Source: Tetrahymena thermophila SB210 | Lineage: Eukaryota; Ciliophora; Oligohymenophorea; Hymenostomatida; Tetrahymenidae | Assembly: GCF_000189635.1 (NCBI RefSeq) | Contig: NW_002476512.1 | Location: 1,240,001-1,304,000, forward strand | DNA: 64,000 bases | Direction: 5' to 3' | Shown here: positions 1 through 20,105 of the stretch, piece by piece | Layout of the letters: every line of letters begins with the position of its first letter | Numbering within the stretch: position 1 is the first letter of the stretch | Position numbers and translations under genes: made by a program | Notes under the pieces: model-generated | Databases searched by the model: none | Told to the model about the DNA's origin: nothing | Seen by the model: the letters and a program-made list of their open reading frames with translations, nothing else

Positions 1-682
1 ACTCACTAAAAAATAAATAAAAAGTAGAGTCGCAAATAAATTAAACATAATTTATTGAAATTAAAGGATTGTATAATTTGATTTTAAACGCTGTAACTTA
101 AAAGGAAACAAGTAAATTAATTTAGTTTGAAGGAAAAACATTATATACAATTATTTATTTGCTTTAGACATATTAAAGATATGCTAGAAAGAATTTAAAG
201 CTTTTATTCAAGTGTTATTTCTATCTATTCCATTTGATTTCGATTGATTATACTTTGCGAGTTTGATAGTGAAAAATACAAATAATAAATAAACAAATAA
301 GATTTAAATATCATCTAATAGATAAATAAAGGAAAGTTAGCATTAATTAAATTACATTACAACTTTTGAATTTAAATTAAAACATTCAGTAAATTTATAG
401 AAAGCATATTTTCAAATTTTCCTAAAAATATCCAACTAGATTTTTTAAAAATCTTACTTGAATGCTTAACTTTACATATTACTTGATAAATATTCATTCA
501 AATTAAATTTTGGATTCATTATAGAAAGTCAAAATAGTTTTTAAAATATTTGTCAGATACTTATTTAACATTCATACATACATAGATATTTTTACTCTTA
601 AAATATTTGATTATTCAATCATTATTAATGTTATTATTTGTAAGTGCAATTAAATTCAATTTATTTTTTAAAACAGTGTTTT
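1..682. other. gene-free AT-rich stretch downstream of TBCD
   Basis: This is low-complexity A/T sequence beyond the TGA that ends the TBCD gene. I see no convincing reading frame, RNA gene or repeat in it. It may hold the TBCD 3' UTR and polyadenylation region. Confidence 0.5.
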
Positions 683-8102
<7,420 letters not shown>

Positions 8103-9813
8103 TTTTCGATCTAAATAATTTGTTAACCTTTTTAAATATTTTGGGTCGCCTTTCTTTGATTCTCTACTTAATTTTGAAATAAGTTGTATCTTTTATTTAT
8201 TTTTTTAGAATAATTAATTACTATTTATTTCCAAAGATTCTTTTTTGAAATTTTAAAATCAATTATTTAATAATATTTAATTAATTAATTAATTTACAAT
8301 TTATAGTCATTTTTGATAATAAAAACTTTCATGGAAATAATGAATAATTAAATTTAATATTTGTTTTTAAAATGCAAATATTTAGACAATTCTAATTAAT
8401 AAATTAATTAATTATTTTTATTTAATTTACTGATACCTTTTCTTTAATTCTGATGTGATTTATATAGAAAATTGTACTAATTATCAAAAAAAAAAGAGTA
8501 ATAAATCTTAATTTCTGATAAAATGAATGAATTATTTGAATTTTCTATACTAATTAAAATATAAAAACATAAAATAAATAAATATCTTAAATATTTAAAA
8601 TACATTTATTTGAAAAGGTATATTTCATTTATAATGAAAATATTTGCAGCTTCATTCGTAAACACTTCATAGACTATCATTTACCTAAGAGAATTGTTTA
8701 TTTAAAAAAATTTTGGTTATTTAAATTCAAAATTGAAAGTTCTCCATTAATGAAATATATTGAGATGCTTAATATATTTTCCTGATTTTAATATATTTCG
8801 AAGAAAAAAATAAAAAAAGAAATAGATGGCCTAATAAATTAGTGATAATTATACTTCAATCATTATCCACTGATTCCTAAATATTGGTTTAATATGAAAT
8901 ATATTGAGATGCTTAATACATTATCCTAATTTTAATATACCAATAATATGTAAATCAAAAAAGAACATAGGTTACCTAATAAGTTAGTGATAATTATACA
9001 TCAATATTTTTTCACTGATTCCAAAACATTGGTTTAAATCTTTATGTTAACTTTAATGTCTGTAAAATAGCAATAAACAATACTAAATAATATATAATAA
9101 TAATACATTATGAAAGCATAATTACATTTTTTAGCAATTTTAATACAAATTGAATTTAAAAGCTCATTTTAATTAAGTTATATAAATTTTTTTATAGAGT
9201 CTACATTTAGAATAGGCAAAGATAAATCTTTAAAAATTTAAAAATTGCTTGATTGAAAAATATGTTTTTAAGTCTGATTTAAAGATTTAAGTTATTTATT
9301 TTTAAACTTTAAAATTAGCTTATAAATATTTTTTAAAGTTTTTTTTCATTTAACATAATTACTGTATTAATTTTTAGTTTTGTCATATTTCTATGAGCTA
9401 ATACCTTTTGATACGCTTTTTATTAAGACCAATTTTGATAAAAAAATATATTGTAAACCGGTCCTAATTAATTAATAAGAATGCAAAGTATATATCTCAA
9501 AAAAAAATAAAAATGCCAATAAATTCTTGATTTCATTTAATTTTGAAGTGAATTATTGACTTTTTATTTATTTAAGTTTTATAATTTTTTTAAGCCATTT
9601 TAAAATTAATTTTAAACTAAAAAATAAATAGATTAAAAAAAGAAAATATTGCAAAAAGGGGTAATATATTTATCTAATATTAAAAAAATAAATAGTAAAT
9701 TAATTGATAAAGTTGTTTAAACTATTTATATATATGAATATAAATTTGCAATTTAATAACAAATTTTGTATATCTGATAATTAATTAACTCAATTATGTA
9801 ATTTAGAATTCTT
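8103..9813. other. intergenic stretch containing a tandem duplication
   Basis: This A/T-rich stretch lies between the 5' end of TBCD and the 3' end of the next minus-strand gene, so it should hold the TBCD promoter. No coding sequence was recognised. The only structure seen is the 144-bp direct repeat listed separately. Confidence 0.5.
8751..9038. repeat. two-copy direct tandem repeat, period about 144 bp
   Basis: The string tgaaatatattgagatgctt begins at 8751 and again at 8895. Each copy continues with a shared block (taa-agttagtgataattata, then a cactgattcc box and attggttta). The copies have diverged by scattered substitutions and small indels. The repeat is non-coding and lies upstream of TBCD. 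Confidence 0.85.
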
Positions 9814-11160
9814 TCAGTCAGAAAAAATACCCATGCTGCTAAAAGTTTTATTTTACTCCTATTGATATAGTGGTTTTTTAAAGTTTTCAGGTTTTTTTCT
9901 TTTAAATTTTAATTAATAGGAAACATCTGGATAATATTTTTCAACAAACTGTTCACTTTTAGCTTCGTATGAAAAATCGCTAATATCTATTTAGTAAGTT
10001 TGGGTTTGTATATTTTATTATTCTTTTCTTACTTTTAAGATATTATCGATAATTTTTGGATTAGTAGGTGTGTATGTAGAGTATAGCAATTCATCGTAAA
10101 CAGTATATCCAGGAATTATTTCTATACTACTTAAAGGGAGATTCATACATTAAAGTTTGCAAGGAATTTTAAACATGTCAACAGTCATTAAATCAATTGT
10201 TTCACCTTCAGTTCCAGAGAAAGATTGAATCATATATTATACTAAACCTCTGTAGTCTATCAAATTAGGCACTCCTTCTCTCATAAGCCTTTACTTCAGA
10301 GTTTACTTATCAACAGCATCTTATCCAAAAATTATGTCTAAAAGAGTTTTTGTTGCACCCATCGAGTGGGATTTTTTGAATAAATTTATTGGGTTGACTC
10401 TCCTTAAAAAATATAGCGTAAGAGTATTTTATTTGTTTAACTGTTCCATGAATTTATGAGCTTACTGCAAGGACTTTTAAAAATTTTCATCTAATTTGTC
10501 AATCAACTCTTATTCTTTATTTAAATAATATTCTTTGACTAATTTTAGTGTTTAGTATTGATCTGAAATTAACATCTCATAATAATTTACATACATACAC
10601 ATTTATTTACTTTTTTAATCATTCAATCTATTTAAATACTGTTTTACTACTTCCACATTACCATAGCAATCCATAAAATTATCTAACTCCACATCAATGC
10701 GCTAATCATCAAAGAAATTTACTTTTCTAACAGGTCTGAATTGGTTCATTTAAGAAGATTATTCCAGGTGGTTTTGACTTTAATATTTCATAAAGGCCTT
10801 AGGATAAAAAAGAAACTCGCCCTCGATTAAAAAGCATTCATTGATTTCTAAAGGCTGACATAACTTGAGTAAATATTTGACTTTCCTGATCTTTTTTTAT
10901 ATTTTTTATATTTGATAATTATTTTCCTTTTTCTCCTCTTCTTCCTCTATACTTGTGACAGACTTCTATTTATCAGATTGATTATTATCATTCTCTAGTT
11001 ATTATTAATAATTCAAAGTAAAATTGGAACTGATTTAAGCAACACTATTCAGGTTAGAACTACTTGTATCGCTCACAGAAAATTCTTACTTCCTTTAAAA
11101 AGTAACTGAATTGAAATCATAATCTGAACTTATAGAACTTGTCATAGAATTTATACTCAT
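9814..11160 (-). CDS. uncharacterised intronless protein, 448 aa
   Basis: A single open frame in ciliate code runs from the ATG at 11160 (MSINSMTSSISSDYDFNSV) to the TGA at 9814-9816; the length is a whole number of codons and no intron is needed. Residues 1-80 are Ser/Asn/Gln/Glu-rich and probably disordered. After that comes a structured-looking region with CQPLEINECFLIEGEFLFYP, then a charged helical stretch (LKLVKEYYLNKEQELIDKLD). The C-terminal half is globular, with KTLLDIIFGQDAVDKQTLKQ, LMREGVPNLIDYRGLVQYM and IIPGYTVYDELLYSTYTP. No signal peptide or membrane segment is seen. I do not recognise the family. Its coding reality is supported by a clearly higher GC and mixed amino-acid composition than the flanks. 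Confidence 0.8.
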
Positions 11161-12578
11161 TTTAGATTTTACACTATCCTTTCAACAAAATGCAGATTTA
11201 TTTTTAGAGATCTTAAAGCTAAATATTTGCTGATTTTACTCTTTTTATAGGTTAAAATATTGCTGACCAAATAAAATTTATCCGTAAAAACCTTTATTAT
11301 GTCCTTTTTATGTCAGTAAAATCAATTTATATTGATAATGAATAATTTGTTATTTTCAATTTTTTGATTCAGATTATTTTTCTTATTTTTTTCGATAACC
11401 TACTAAAAATGATTAATTGTGACTTAAAAATCTAATTAATCTAAAGGATTATATAACAATTTATTTTTTACCTCAAAAAATCTCGCTTTTTTTAATATAA
11501 GAAATCAGACTATACAAACTATTACTTAATTTGATATTATCTTAATAACCAGTCAATAATTAACAAAAAGCTATTTATTATTTTAGTGCTGCATCCTATA
11601 AAGCCTAAATCTTAAAAGTAAGTAACAAGTTTTTAAAAGTCCAAGAGGAAAAAGCAACATATAACATCATCTTTAAAAATTCATTTTTCTTATTTAATTT
11701 ATATTGATTATAGAAAAAAAATAAATAATTTGCATAATAGTCTTACAATTATTAACAAGAAAAATAATCAATTTGTTTAACTTTATAATTAAAAATTAAG
11801 TAAATGTAAATGCTTCAAGTAAAGTAACCAGCCCCTGCTTTTTTATATATTTTGATTTTTAACTAAACAAATAATTGCTTTCTAAAATTCAAAAAAATAT
11901 TTGTTGAGACATTTAATAAGAATTACATTAATATTTTAATATCACTTTTTAAAAAGGATTTAACCTTCAAAAATATTTATAATTATGCTAAATCGATTAA
12001 AAATACTAAATTTTTTTTCTATTAATTATGTAGTATTTATTTATTAAGAAAAAAGATCATCTTTGGTATAGTAAAAGCTTTTTAGATTAATAATCTAGAA
12101 TTATCTTTTTCAAGTACTAAAGATATTTTTAGATAAAAATATTAACCAAAATAATAATTAAAAAATAAAGATTTTTATTAAAGTACTCACTGAAAAATTA
12201 AAATTAATAAAATAATTTTTCAAATTTTTATAAAATAAATCTAGAATAACTAAAAATATAACAAATATACTGATGAAATTTAAATAGTTCAGTAATTTTT
12301 TAAAGAGAGAATTTTTTTTATGTTCTATTTGTTCAAATAGATTAAAAAACAAAACTTAGAAAAACAAATAATTTGTAAATATTTTGCTTGGTTGTTAATG
12401 TTTTGCATGACTTTGATTTTGCAATAATGTTTTATATTGGTATGAGGTTTAAGAAAAAAAATTTAATTTAAGTAAAAATATATGAAAATACATAAATTAA
12501 TTTATAAAAAATAACTATTAAAGGGTATTAGATATAAGTTATAAGCAGTAAATTTAGCAACTGATTTTAATTATAATA
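11161..12578. other. divergent intergenic region, nothing recognised
   Basis: The region lies between the start codons of a minus-strand and a plus-strand gene, so promoters for both must lie here. It is nearly pure A/T sequence. A short Phe/Leu/Ile/Lys-rich frame at 12158-12352 (-) has the composition expected of chance translation of A/T runs and is not called. Confidence 0.5.
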
Positions 12579-15500
12579 ATGAGTGATAATCTTCAATCTA
12601 ATTAGATTAACATATTTAGCAATATGCAGAGAGGATCAATTTTAGCATAGTAATTACCTTCGTTTACAGCAATAAATACTCCTAAAGGATTAAGTGGGTC
12701 TAAGCCTAGACAATATTCTATAGTTTTTACTCTTCCATAATCTGGAAAGTAGGCTTAAATACGTATTGATAGTCCTCGCACATAATTAGCTATGAAATAA
12801 TTAGGTATACTACCATCAAGTCTCCAATAAAAGTAGAAATAAGTTATTTTTTTCATTAAACAACATATATGAAAACTTTTGCAGGATATTTCTGACAATG
12901 AGAATGTGTGTTTGTTAACATTTTTATCATATTTATCTCCCTTTTTAGTAGTATTAATGATAGATTGATTCTGTTATTAGAATATGTAGACATTTATAGA
13001 AATATTAAATATCTTATTTTTATAAAACAAACTTAAGGCAGTTAGATGACTTTAAAGGCCCTAATGTAACTGAAAAAATTCAATAGCTTAGATACGAGCA
13101 CCATCAAGAAAGACTTATTTGTAAGTTGAATTTACATTATAAATAAACTAATTAACAAAGCATGTATGTATTCATAAACTTGTCATGTTTAAAAAATAGA
13201 GGATTATATTAGCATAATGAGATAGAGAAAAGAGATAATGAAAAGAGAAAGAGAATAGGCGCTAAAACTTAATGAGTCAATTACATCAAACAATAATAAT
13301 AACAACTTTTTTGCAAAGTAAAGATAACCAAATAAAGAATCCCAAAATCAATCAGTTGCATCTACAAAAGCTAATACAGCTATCTCTGGAGCTAGGCAAG
13401 ACAGATAACAATTTTTTCTTTAACCTCATATTTCATCTGGATAAAATAAAGATATTCCACTACAAAAAATAACAAGTTTTGGCAACACTAACAATAGAAC
13501 TTCTAAAGATAATCTTAATATCACTTCAGCAAACAATATAAATTTTAAAAGTTTTTACTAAAAACCTACTCTTCATTATCGTTCTTTTAGTGAGTATAAA
13601 GTGTAATAGTTTTTATTTTAATCAAAAGCACAAAATGGCATTATTTTCATATATTATTTTAATTGCCTAATAAAAATTAGTTATTGCTTTTTACATAAGC
13701 AAAATTTTTTGACTTTAAATTATAGATAAATTTATTTTAATAACATGGTTTTTGTAATTTGATGGTAGCATTTTAATTTTTTTAATAGGGATCCTTTACA
13801 TATGTCATAGCTGTTTGATAAGACAGTTAAGTATTTAAGATCAAGTCATGAAACACCTGAAGTATAAGAAGGAAGTATTGTTTTAAATAATAATGGAGAT
13901 GAAGTGAGTTAAGATTTTGACCCTTTTGAAAGCTAAATGGAGAAAGAAATCAATAGATTTAATAAGTTAAAACTCTAAAAATAGGTAAAAATAAAAAATA
14001 TTTTTTTGAAAAGTTTGTTAATTTCAAACTTAAAATATAGAAAGAAGCAAAGTTTATATATCTGGATGACTTAAAAAGATAAAAAATGATTGAGGAAATG
14101 GCAGAAAGAGAGAAGAAAATGACTGAATTTAAAATAAGAGAAGAAATAAAAAAGTAATAGAAAAAAGAAAAAGATAGAGAGAGAGCACTTGAAAAGCTTG
14201 AGTAAATCAGGTCTCTCAATAAGGCTCAAGAGGATGAAAAATTTAAACAAAAATAAGAAGTGATGAAAAGGCTTGAGGAAATGTAATCTTTTTTTATTTA
14301 TTTATTTTTGAATATTCAAAGATAAGAAATTAAAGATAAATTATTAATTAATTAATTAATATTTTATTTAGCAACAACATATAAATTTTAATCAAATAAA
14401 ATAACCAATAAAATATTAATTTTAATTTATTTATGTTTAAAAATGTTTTAGTAAGCAGAAATAGAACGAGTAGAGTGTTTAAAATGAACAAGAATAAGAG
14501 CAGAAAAGGAGAAAAAGAAGAGAGAGAAATGAAAAGATTTCAAGAGCAAAATCAGAATGTTAAATGAGAGACCTGAAGGAAAGTTAAAAGCAATATAAAT
14601 AGCTTTTGAATAAAATGATGATATCAGAAGAATAATATAAACAGAAAATATAAGAAAAGTAGTAGAAAATGAAAGAACGACTATCTTAAGAAGAAATGAG
14701 ATTAGATAATTTTATTTAAACATAAAAATATAAAGAAAAATTGAATTTCTCATAGTTTGTTGAGAAACTTTAAGACAAAGACTAGAAGCATAAACGTATA
14801 TTCAATTTAATCCTTAAAAGTTATTAACCTCATGTATATGATGTATTAAAATAGAAAATATGGAAAAACAAATAAGAATGGATATCTCTCTTTAGTAGCT
14901 TAAAAAGGAAAAAGAGGAAAGACTTAAAGAAAATTAACTCGGTGTTTATCGAGAAAACTAATAAAAAAAAATATAACTTAATAATAAATTCAAATAGATC
15001 GAAGAAAATAGGATAAAAAAATAAGTAAGTAAATTTATTTGAGCATTAATAAAATGAAATAAATAAATAGCTTGTTCAAAATTTTTTGATTTTAATTACA
15101 GCAAGAAATCGAAGAAACGTGCAAACTTAAATAGGAGTTAAGAAACTTGAAGCTAGATTACATTCATGAAAACTTTGATAGACAGCATAGAATAAATGAT
15201 TACAAGCTTGAGCAAATGCTAGAAAAGGAAAAATAGCACTAAGATAATATAGCTGCAATAAGAAATTAAAGAGAATTAATTTAGCAAGCAAAAAAGTATA
15301 AAATAATATTTTTTTAAAGCTAATAAGTAATGTATTAAATTTTTTAAATAGAGAAGTATATAGTTAGTACAAATTGGAAGGAGACAGAATTAACGAAGGA
15401 ATAAAGATAATCTAAGATAACTTATTCCCGACTTAAATTACACCAGTCCCTAAGAATCATGCTAAAAAAGGAATTAAGTAATTTTTAATCATTCAATATT

Positions 15501-15690
15501 ATATTTAAATTAGTCATAAAAAATAAATAGGGTTTTGTCAAAAATATTTAAATAAGAATAAGAAGAATAAATAGAATTACAGTAAAGACTATTTCCTCAA
15601 AAAAACAGTCCATCACAATAAAATAACATCAATAACAACAACAGTAATATTAACAATAGCATGGGATCATAAATTAACATTAGGGACTGA
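12579..15690 (+). CDS. coiled-coil protein, multi-exon, unknown function
   Basis: The gene starts at the ATG at 12579 (MSDNLQSNQINIFSNMQRG) and ends at the TGA at 15688-15690 (SMGSQINIRD). The N-terminal exons carry a basic, Ser/Pro/Gln-rich segment (TPKGLSGSKPRQYSI). A small exon near 13040-13120 gives LDDFKGPNVTEKIQQLRYEH, and an Asn-rich exon covers about 13200-13650. From about 14040 to 15300 the protein is one long charged coiled coil, rich in Glu, Lys and Arg (MIEEMAEREKKMTEFKIREE and similar heptads), interrupted by several A/T introns (one at 14290-14450). The C-terminus is Gln/Asn-rich. Such proteins in ciliates are often cytoskeletal or basal-body components, but nothing here shows that directly. 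Intron phases were chosen to keep the coiled-coil frame open; the first few exon borders are approximate. Confidence 0.75.
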
Positions 15691-16408
15691 GTTAATATTA
15701 GTTAAATTTTTTTATTTATATAAAAATATTATAAAGTATTATTTAATTTTACTCCAATTTTTTTAAATTTTAGTTCTTAAACTATCATTTTTATATGTTT
15801 GTTTATTATGTATTTTACATTAATTCTATGTTTAAATTTTACTTAGTTTAAAATTGATTATGATGAAAATATATTTTGATCATTAAACTCTTAAAACACT
15901 ATTAAAAATAATATTTATAAAAAATATTCTTAATTTTGAATATTCTGAAATTATTTTAAAATAAAAAGTAAATCATGTTATTTATATTCTATTAAATTAT
16001 CAATATTGATTATTTAAATTTTAAAAATTGAATGTTTTAAATGAAGATATTGGTTTTTTAGGAAAAAATAAAATAATATTATAAATAGTTGTTTAGAGTA
16101 AAGTTATGAAGAAAGTTTAATTTAATTTTATAAAATGATATTTAAAATTTTTTTGTTATTGAATAATTCAACTTTTAATATATTTACCACAAATAAAAAG
16201 ATTTCCATCCACTTAGGTAAAAACAGTTTTTTTGTTTTAGATATTGATATTTAATCTACAAAAAATATCAAAAACACGTATTAAACTTTTAAACTTGGAT
16301 ATTATTGCATTATATTTGATTTAATTAGTTTTATTTAATAGAGATATATAATATACATACGAGTAGAAGTATTTAAAATCGTATGGTTTTAATTGATTTC
16401 TGAATTAT
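15691..16408. other. intergenic stretch, nothing recognised
   Basis: A/T-rich sequence lies between the convergent 3' ends of the coiled-coil gene and of the first E2-like copy. Its right edge (about 16200-16400) resembles the downstream flanks of the other E2-like copies (acaaaaaatatcaaaaacacgta-type strings), so the duplicated unit extends beyond the stop codon. Confidence 0.5.
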
Positions 16409-17274
16409 TCAAAAAAATAAGTCAATGAATACACTATCTGAATTTATGGGTAAAAATTATTTTATACACTTTTGGAAGACTAAGTATTGTTTAACTTATT
16501 CTTTTGCTTTTTCTGTAGCAATTGTGCTTTTAACATTTTTGTTAAATTATTCTTTGTCTTTTAAGTAGATCTAATAAGTCACTGTATCAACCCACATATC
16601 TGTAAAGTGTTCAATATAAAAGTAATCAATTACTTTTTTTATCTATCTATCAAAATTGTAAGAAGGTAACCAGCCGCTTTTATACTCTAAATGCCTAGGG
16701 GCATGACCAAAGCATCCCCCTTTTAGTAAACAATTATATTCTGAATAATGATAGACAGTTTGAAGAGAAGTTATTATAGGAGGTTCGAAAGGGTAATTAT
16801 CTGGAAAAGTCATTTCATAATTAAACCATGCTCCATAGTAAGGAGTACCTTTAGGTCCTTAAATAGTTAAGTATATTGCTACAGGATTTTAATAATTATA
16901 ATTGAGTTTAACTCCTTATATTTAATTTTATTCGTAGTGAGATATCTCTCCTTATATTCTTCTTAGTCTAAATGAAGGTAGTTTGTTTATTGTTTCTTTC
17001 TTTCTTTATATCTAATTTTCTGAGTAAGTAGATAATTTTTTTTTTTTTAGTAAACAGATATTATCTCATTTTCATAAGCAGATCTTATCTCTTTTTATAA
17101 CCTTTCTTCTCTATTTAAAGGTATTTTGATAATACTTATTTGTAAATTTCTTGATTAATATTTTTTTCTTTAAACATATTATTTATCTTTTATTTAGTCA
17201 AGAGATATTATATCATTTTCATCTTAAACAGATGTTATCTCTTTTTACAATATTTCCTCTCTCTCTTAAGACAT
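16409..17274 (-). CDS. ubiquitin-conjugating enzyme E2-like protein (array copy A, frame break or intron)
   Basis: The minus strand encodes a UBC fold: RLRRIQGEISHYEQNQIQGV (helix 1), YLTIQGPKGTPYYGAWFNYE (beta strands with the GP-x-GTPY-GA motif), FPDNYPFEPP (canonical YPF-PP), and then NCLLKGGCFGHAPRHLEY with two possible active-site Cys, a downstream Trp-Leu-Pro, and a long tail ending SDSVFIDLF before the TGA at 16409-16411. E2 enzymes carry ubiquitin as a Cys thioester. The active-site loop is longer than in typical E2s. The start ATG at 17274 (MSQEREEILQKEITSVQDEN) is conserved in all four copies. Between the N-terminal frame and the E2 frame there is a frame change at a 13-base A/T homopolymer (17036-17048); it could be a short intron (GT just before the tract to an AG after it), a frameshift mutation or an assembly error. 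The N-terminal segment is duplicated internally. It may be functional or a pseudogene. Confidence 0.7.
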
Positions 17275-18782
17275 TTTTATAGTATTTATTTATTTATTTG
17301 TTTGTTTGTTTTATTATTATTTATTTTATATTTTTTATTTGATTGAATTTAATAAAATTTCAACATAAAGTAAAATAAAAAATAGAATCTAGAACACATT
17401 TTAGGATCATAAAATAGTTTTATAAATAACTCAATCTATTTCACAGCAAAGATAATTTAAAACTTATAATAGCATCTAGCTTGCTTGAGCTAATTTTTGA
17501 TTAAGAATAAACAAATGTGGAAAATCTTTTCTAAAACTAACAGGAATCTCCATTGGATTTTAAGTGTAAAGTAAAATAAAACTTTATTTTAATGATCAAA
17601 AAAAGAATTTATAAAACATTGCCTCATTATTTTCTTTTTGTGGAAAATTTACTTTAAAACTAACAGGAATTTCAAATGAATTTTAAGTGTAAAGTAAAAT
17701 AAAAATTTATTTTGATGATCAAAAAAATAATTTATATTAAATTGTCTATTTATTTCCTTTTTGAGGAAAACTATTTTAAAACTAACAGGAATCTCATATG
17801 GATTTATAATTATAAAGTAACATAAAAAGTTTATTTTGATCATCAAAAAAAATTTTTATAATGATTGTCTAATTATTTCTTTTTAAAAGAGATAAAATTT
17901 GCTCTATTTTAATCAAAATATTTCTTCTGTATTTTTTTTTTCTAATTCAGAATTAAAAATGAAAAAATAGTTTTTTTCTTCTTATTTATTTTTATATTTT
18001 TAAAGATCAAATATTGCAATTATTTTAAAAGCTAATTTTAATTAAAAATTAAATACAATAAAATCTCCAAGAGTGGTCAATATAGACAGATTTCACTGTA
18101 TATTGATTAAGTGAAACATTTTTATTACAAATACATTTTTTATAAAAATACTATTTTATTTTGATGATACTTCTCCTATGCTTTATAAAAATCAATTGTA
18201 AATTAAAAATCGTCAGAATCTTTAGCAACAGGAAGAGAGATTATCCTTGTTGATAATAAAAATAAATAATATAAAAAATTTAATTAATAAAATACTTTTA
18301 TAAAAAATTATAAGTTCTTCACAAGAAAGATAATTTAAAAGTACATAATAAAATATAATTAATAAGCATATTTATTTAGATAAGAACTAAAATATTTAAT
18401 ACATACAAACAACTTAATCAATAAAATACTTTTATAAATAAATAAATTTCCAAAATTAAATTTTCTGAATATTAATTTTATTTACTAACTTTTGTATATC
18501 TTCTTTTAATACATTTTTTTTTGTTGAATTTATTATAAATTGGCATCTTTAGCATTTAAATATGTGAAAAAATTGTTAAATTGTTTATTAGTAAATTGAT
18601 ATCTTACTCAATTACTTAATAAGAGTTAATTAGAACTTATAAATAATTTTATTAATAAATAGATAAATAAATGACTAATAATTATTTAAAAAATTTAAAG
18701 CTTACAATATAAAGCGAAAAGTGAGTTCTGGAGACAACTTTTTAGGGCCAGCTTTATTTAAATGGTTATAATATTACCTTCA
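17275..18782. repeat. upstream flank of E2-like copy A, part of the duplicated unit
   Basis: This non-coding A/T sequence recurs, in shortened form, upstream (on the minus strand) of copies C and D, for instance the strings ccaagagtggtcaatatag (near 18070, 21480, 23195) and catctagaaca. It includes the roughly 122-bp repeats listed separately. Nothing coding was supported here. Confidence 0.7.
17537..17876. repeat. three imperfect tandem repeats of about 122 bp
   Basis: The marker ctaacagga occurs at 17537, 17660 and 17782, each followed by a taagtgtaaagtaa-like string and a gatgatcaaaaaa-like string. Related units occur near 19860, 21180 and 22800-22930 in the other array copies, but with fewer repeats. 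The frames are A/T-driven and not convincing as protein. Confidence 0.75.
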
Positions 18783-20105
18783 TATCTAAAATTTCAGTTT
18801 ATAGCCTTGAAAAAGGCAGTACTCTTTGGTACTATACATATATATATAAATTATTTCTACTTATGTAAAAGCAGTTTTTTTGTTTTGGATATTTATATTT
18901 ATTTTTTAATATAAAAATTAAGTTAAAATAATAAAAATCTAAAAGTTAATTTATTTATTTATTTATTTTGATATATGTTCACAAAAAATATAAAAAACAG
19001 GTAATAAACTTTTAAGATTGGAAATTATTTCATTTCATTTAATTTAATTAGTATTATATTTTATTTAGTAGATTGGTAAAATTGAATGGTTTTAATTCAT
19101 TACTTAATTATTCAATAAAATAAGTCAATGAAAACACTATCTGAATTTACAGATAAAAATTATTTTATATGCTTTTGGAAGACTAAGTATTATATAACTT
19201 ATTCTTCTGTTTTTTTTTCAACAATTTGGTTATTAATATATTTATTAAATTATTCTTCGTCATCAAAGTATATCATAGAAGACTCTCTTTCATTGCATAT
19301 ATATTATTTTTTTACTTAGTGTGGAGGCATTTAGATAGGATTTGTTTCTGTTCTCTATCTGTATTTTTCTTAAACAGATAATTTCTCTATTTTTTGGTCA
19401 AGAGATATTTTATCATTTTCATCTTAAACAGATGTTATCTCTTTTTATAATATTTCTTCTCTCTCTTAAGACATTCTTATAGTATTGATTTTTTTTTTTA
19501 TCTGTTTGTTTTATTATTATTTGTTTTATATTTTATATTTGATTGAAATTAATAATATTTCAACGTAAAGTAAAATAAATAAAAGCATCTAGAACAGATT
19601 TTAATATCATAAGTAAATATTAAATAATAAAATAGTTTTATAAATAATTCAATCTATTTCACAGGTAAGATAATTTAAAACTTATAATAGCTAACATCTA
19701 GATTGCTTGAGTTAATTTACTTTTGATTCAGGATAAACAACTGCGAAAAATTTCTAATAGATTTTTAAGTGTAAAGTAATATAAAACTTTATTTTGATGA
19801 TCAAAAAAGAATTTATAAAATATTGTCTGATTATATCCTTTTAATCGAAAATCTATTCTAAAACTGACAGAAATCTCGAATGGATTTTTAAGTGTAGAGT
19901 AACATAAAAAATTTGTTCGATGAGGATTAAAAAAAATTGTTAATATTGTCTAATTAGTTCTTTTTAAAAATAGATAAAATTTATTTGCTCTATTTTAATC
20001 AAAATATTTCTTCTTTATTATTTTTTTCTAATTCATTCCAAGTATTTTACTTGGAGGGTTACTTTTTAAGACATTTTTAAAAATATTTTTCAACATATTT
20101 TTATA
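18783..20105. repeat. array unit B (about 1.32 kb), near-identical to the start of unit C
   Basis: The unit begins with tatctaaaatttcagttt at 18783, which recurs at 20106. Nearly every base across the unit (including the 120-codon minus-strand ORF and its upstream flank) is repeated in unit C, with only scattered differences, so this is a recent tandem duplication. B ends abruptly near 20035-20105, where copy C and copy A instead continue with the ccaagagtggtcaatatag flank. Confidence 0.85.
19112..19474 (-). CDS. short E2-like paralogue lacking the UBC core (copy B), 120 aa
   Basis: An uninterrupted ciliate-code ORF runs from the ATG at 19474 to the TGA at 19112. Residues 1-50 match the N-terminus of copies A and D (MSQEREEILQKEITSVQDEN). 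It then goes via PPHQVKKQYICNERESSMIY directly to the C-terminal tail shared with copy A (EEQFNK, then QYLVFQKHIKQFLSVNSDSV, FIDLFY). Everything between helix 1 and the last part of the E2 domain, including the FP-YPF-PP motif and the active-site Cys, is absent, yet the frame is kept. It cannot be a ubiquitin-conjugating enzyme as such. It may be a decayed copy that happens to be open, or a small protein retaining only the terminal regions. Nearest relative: copy C. Confidence 0.55.

Noticed and set aside
12158-12352. 64-codon minus-strand ORF (MFFNLFEQIEHKKN)
   Set aside because: Low-complexity Phe/Leu/Asn/Lys frame in a gap; no supporting motif or splice partner.
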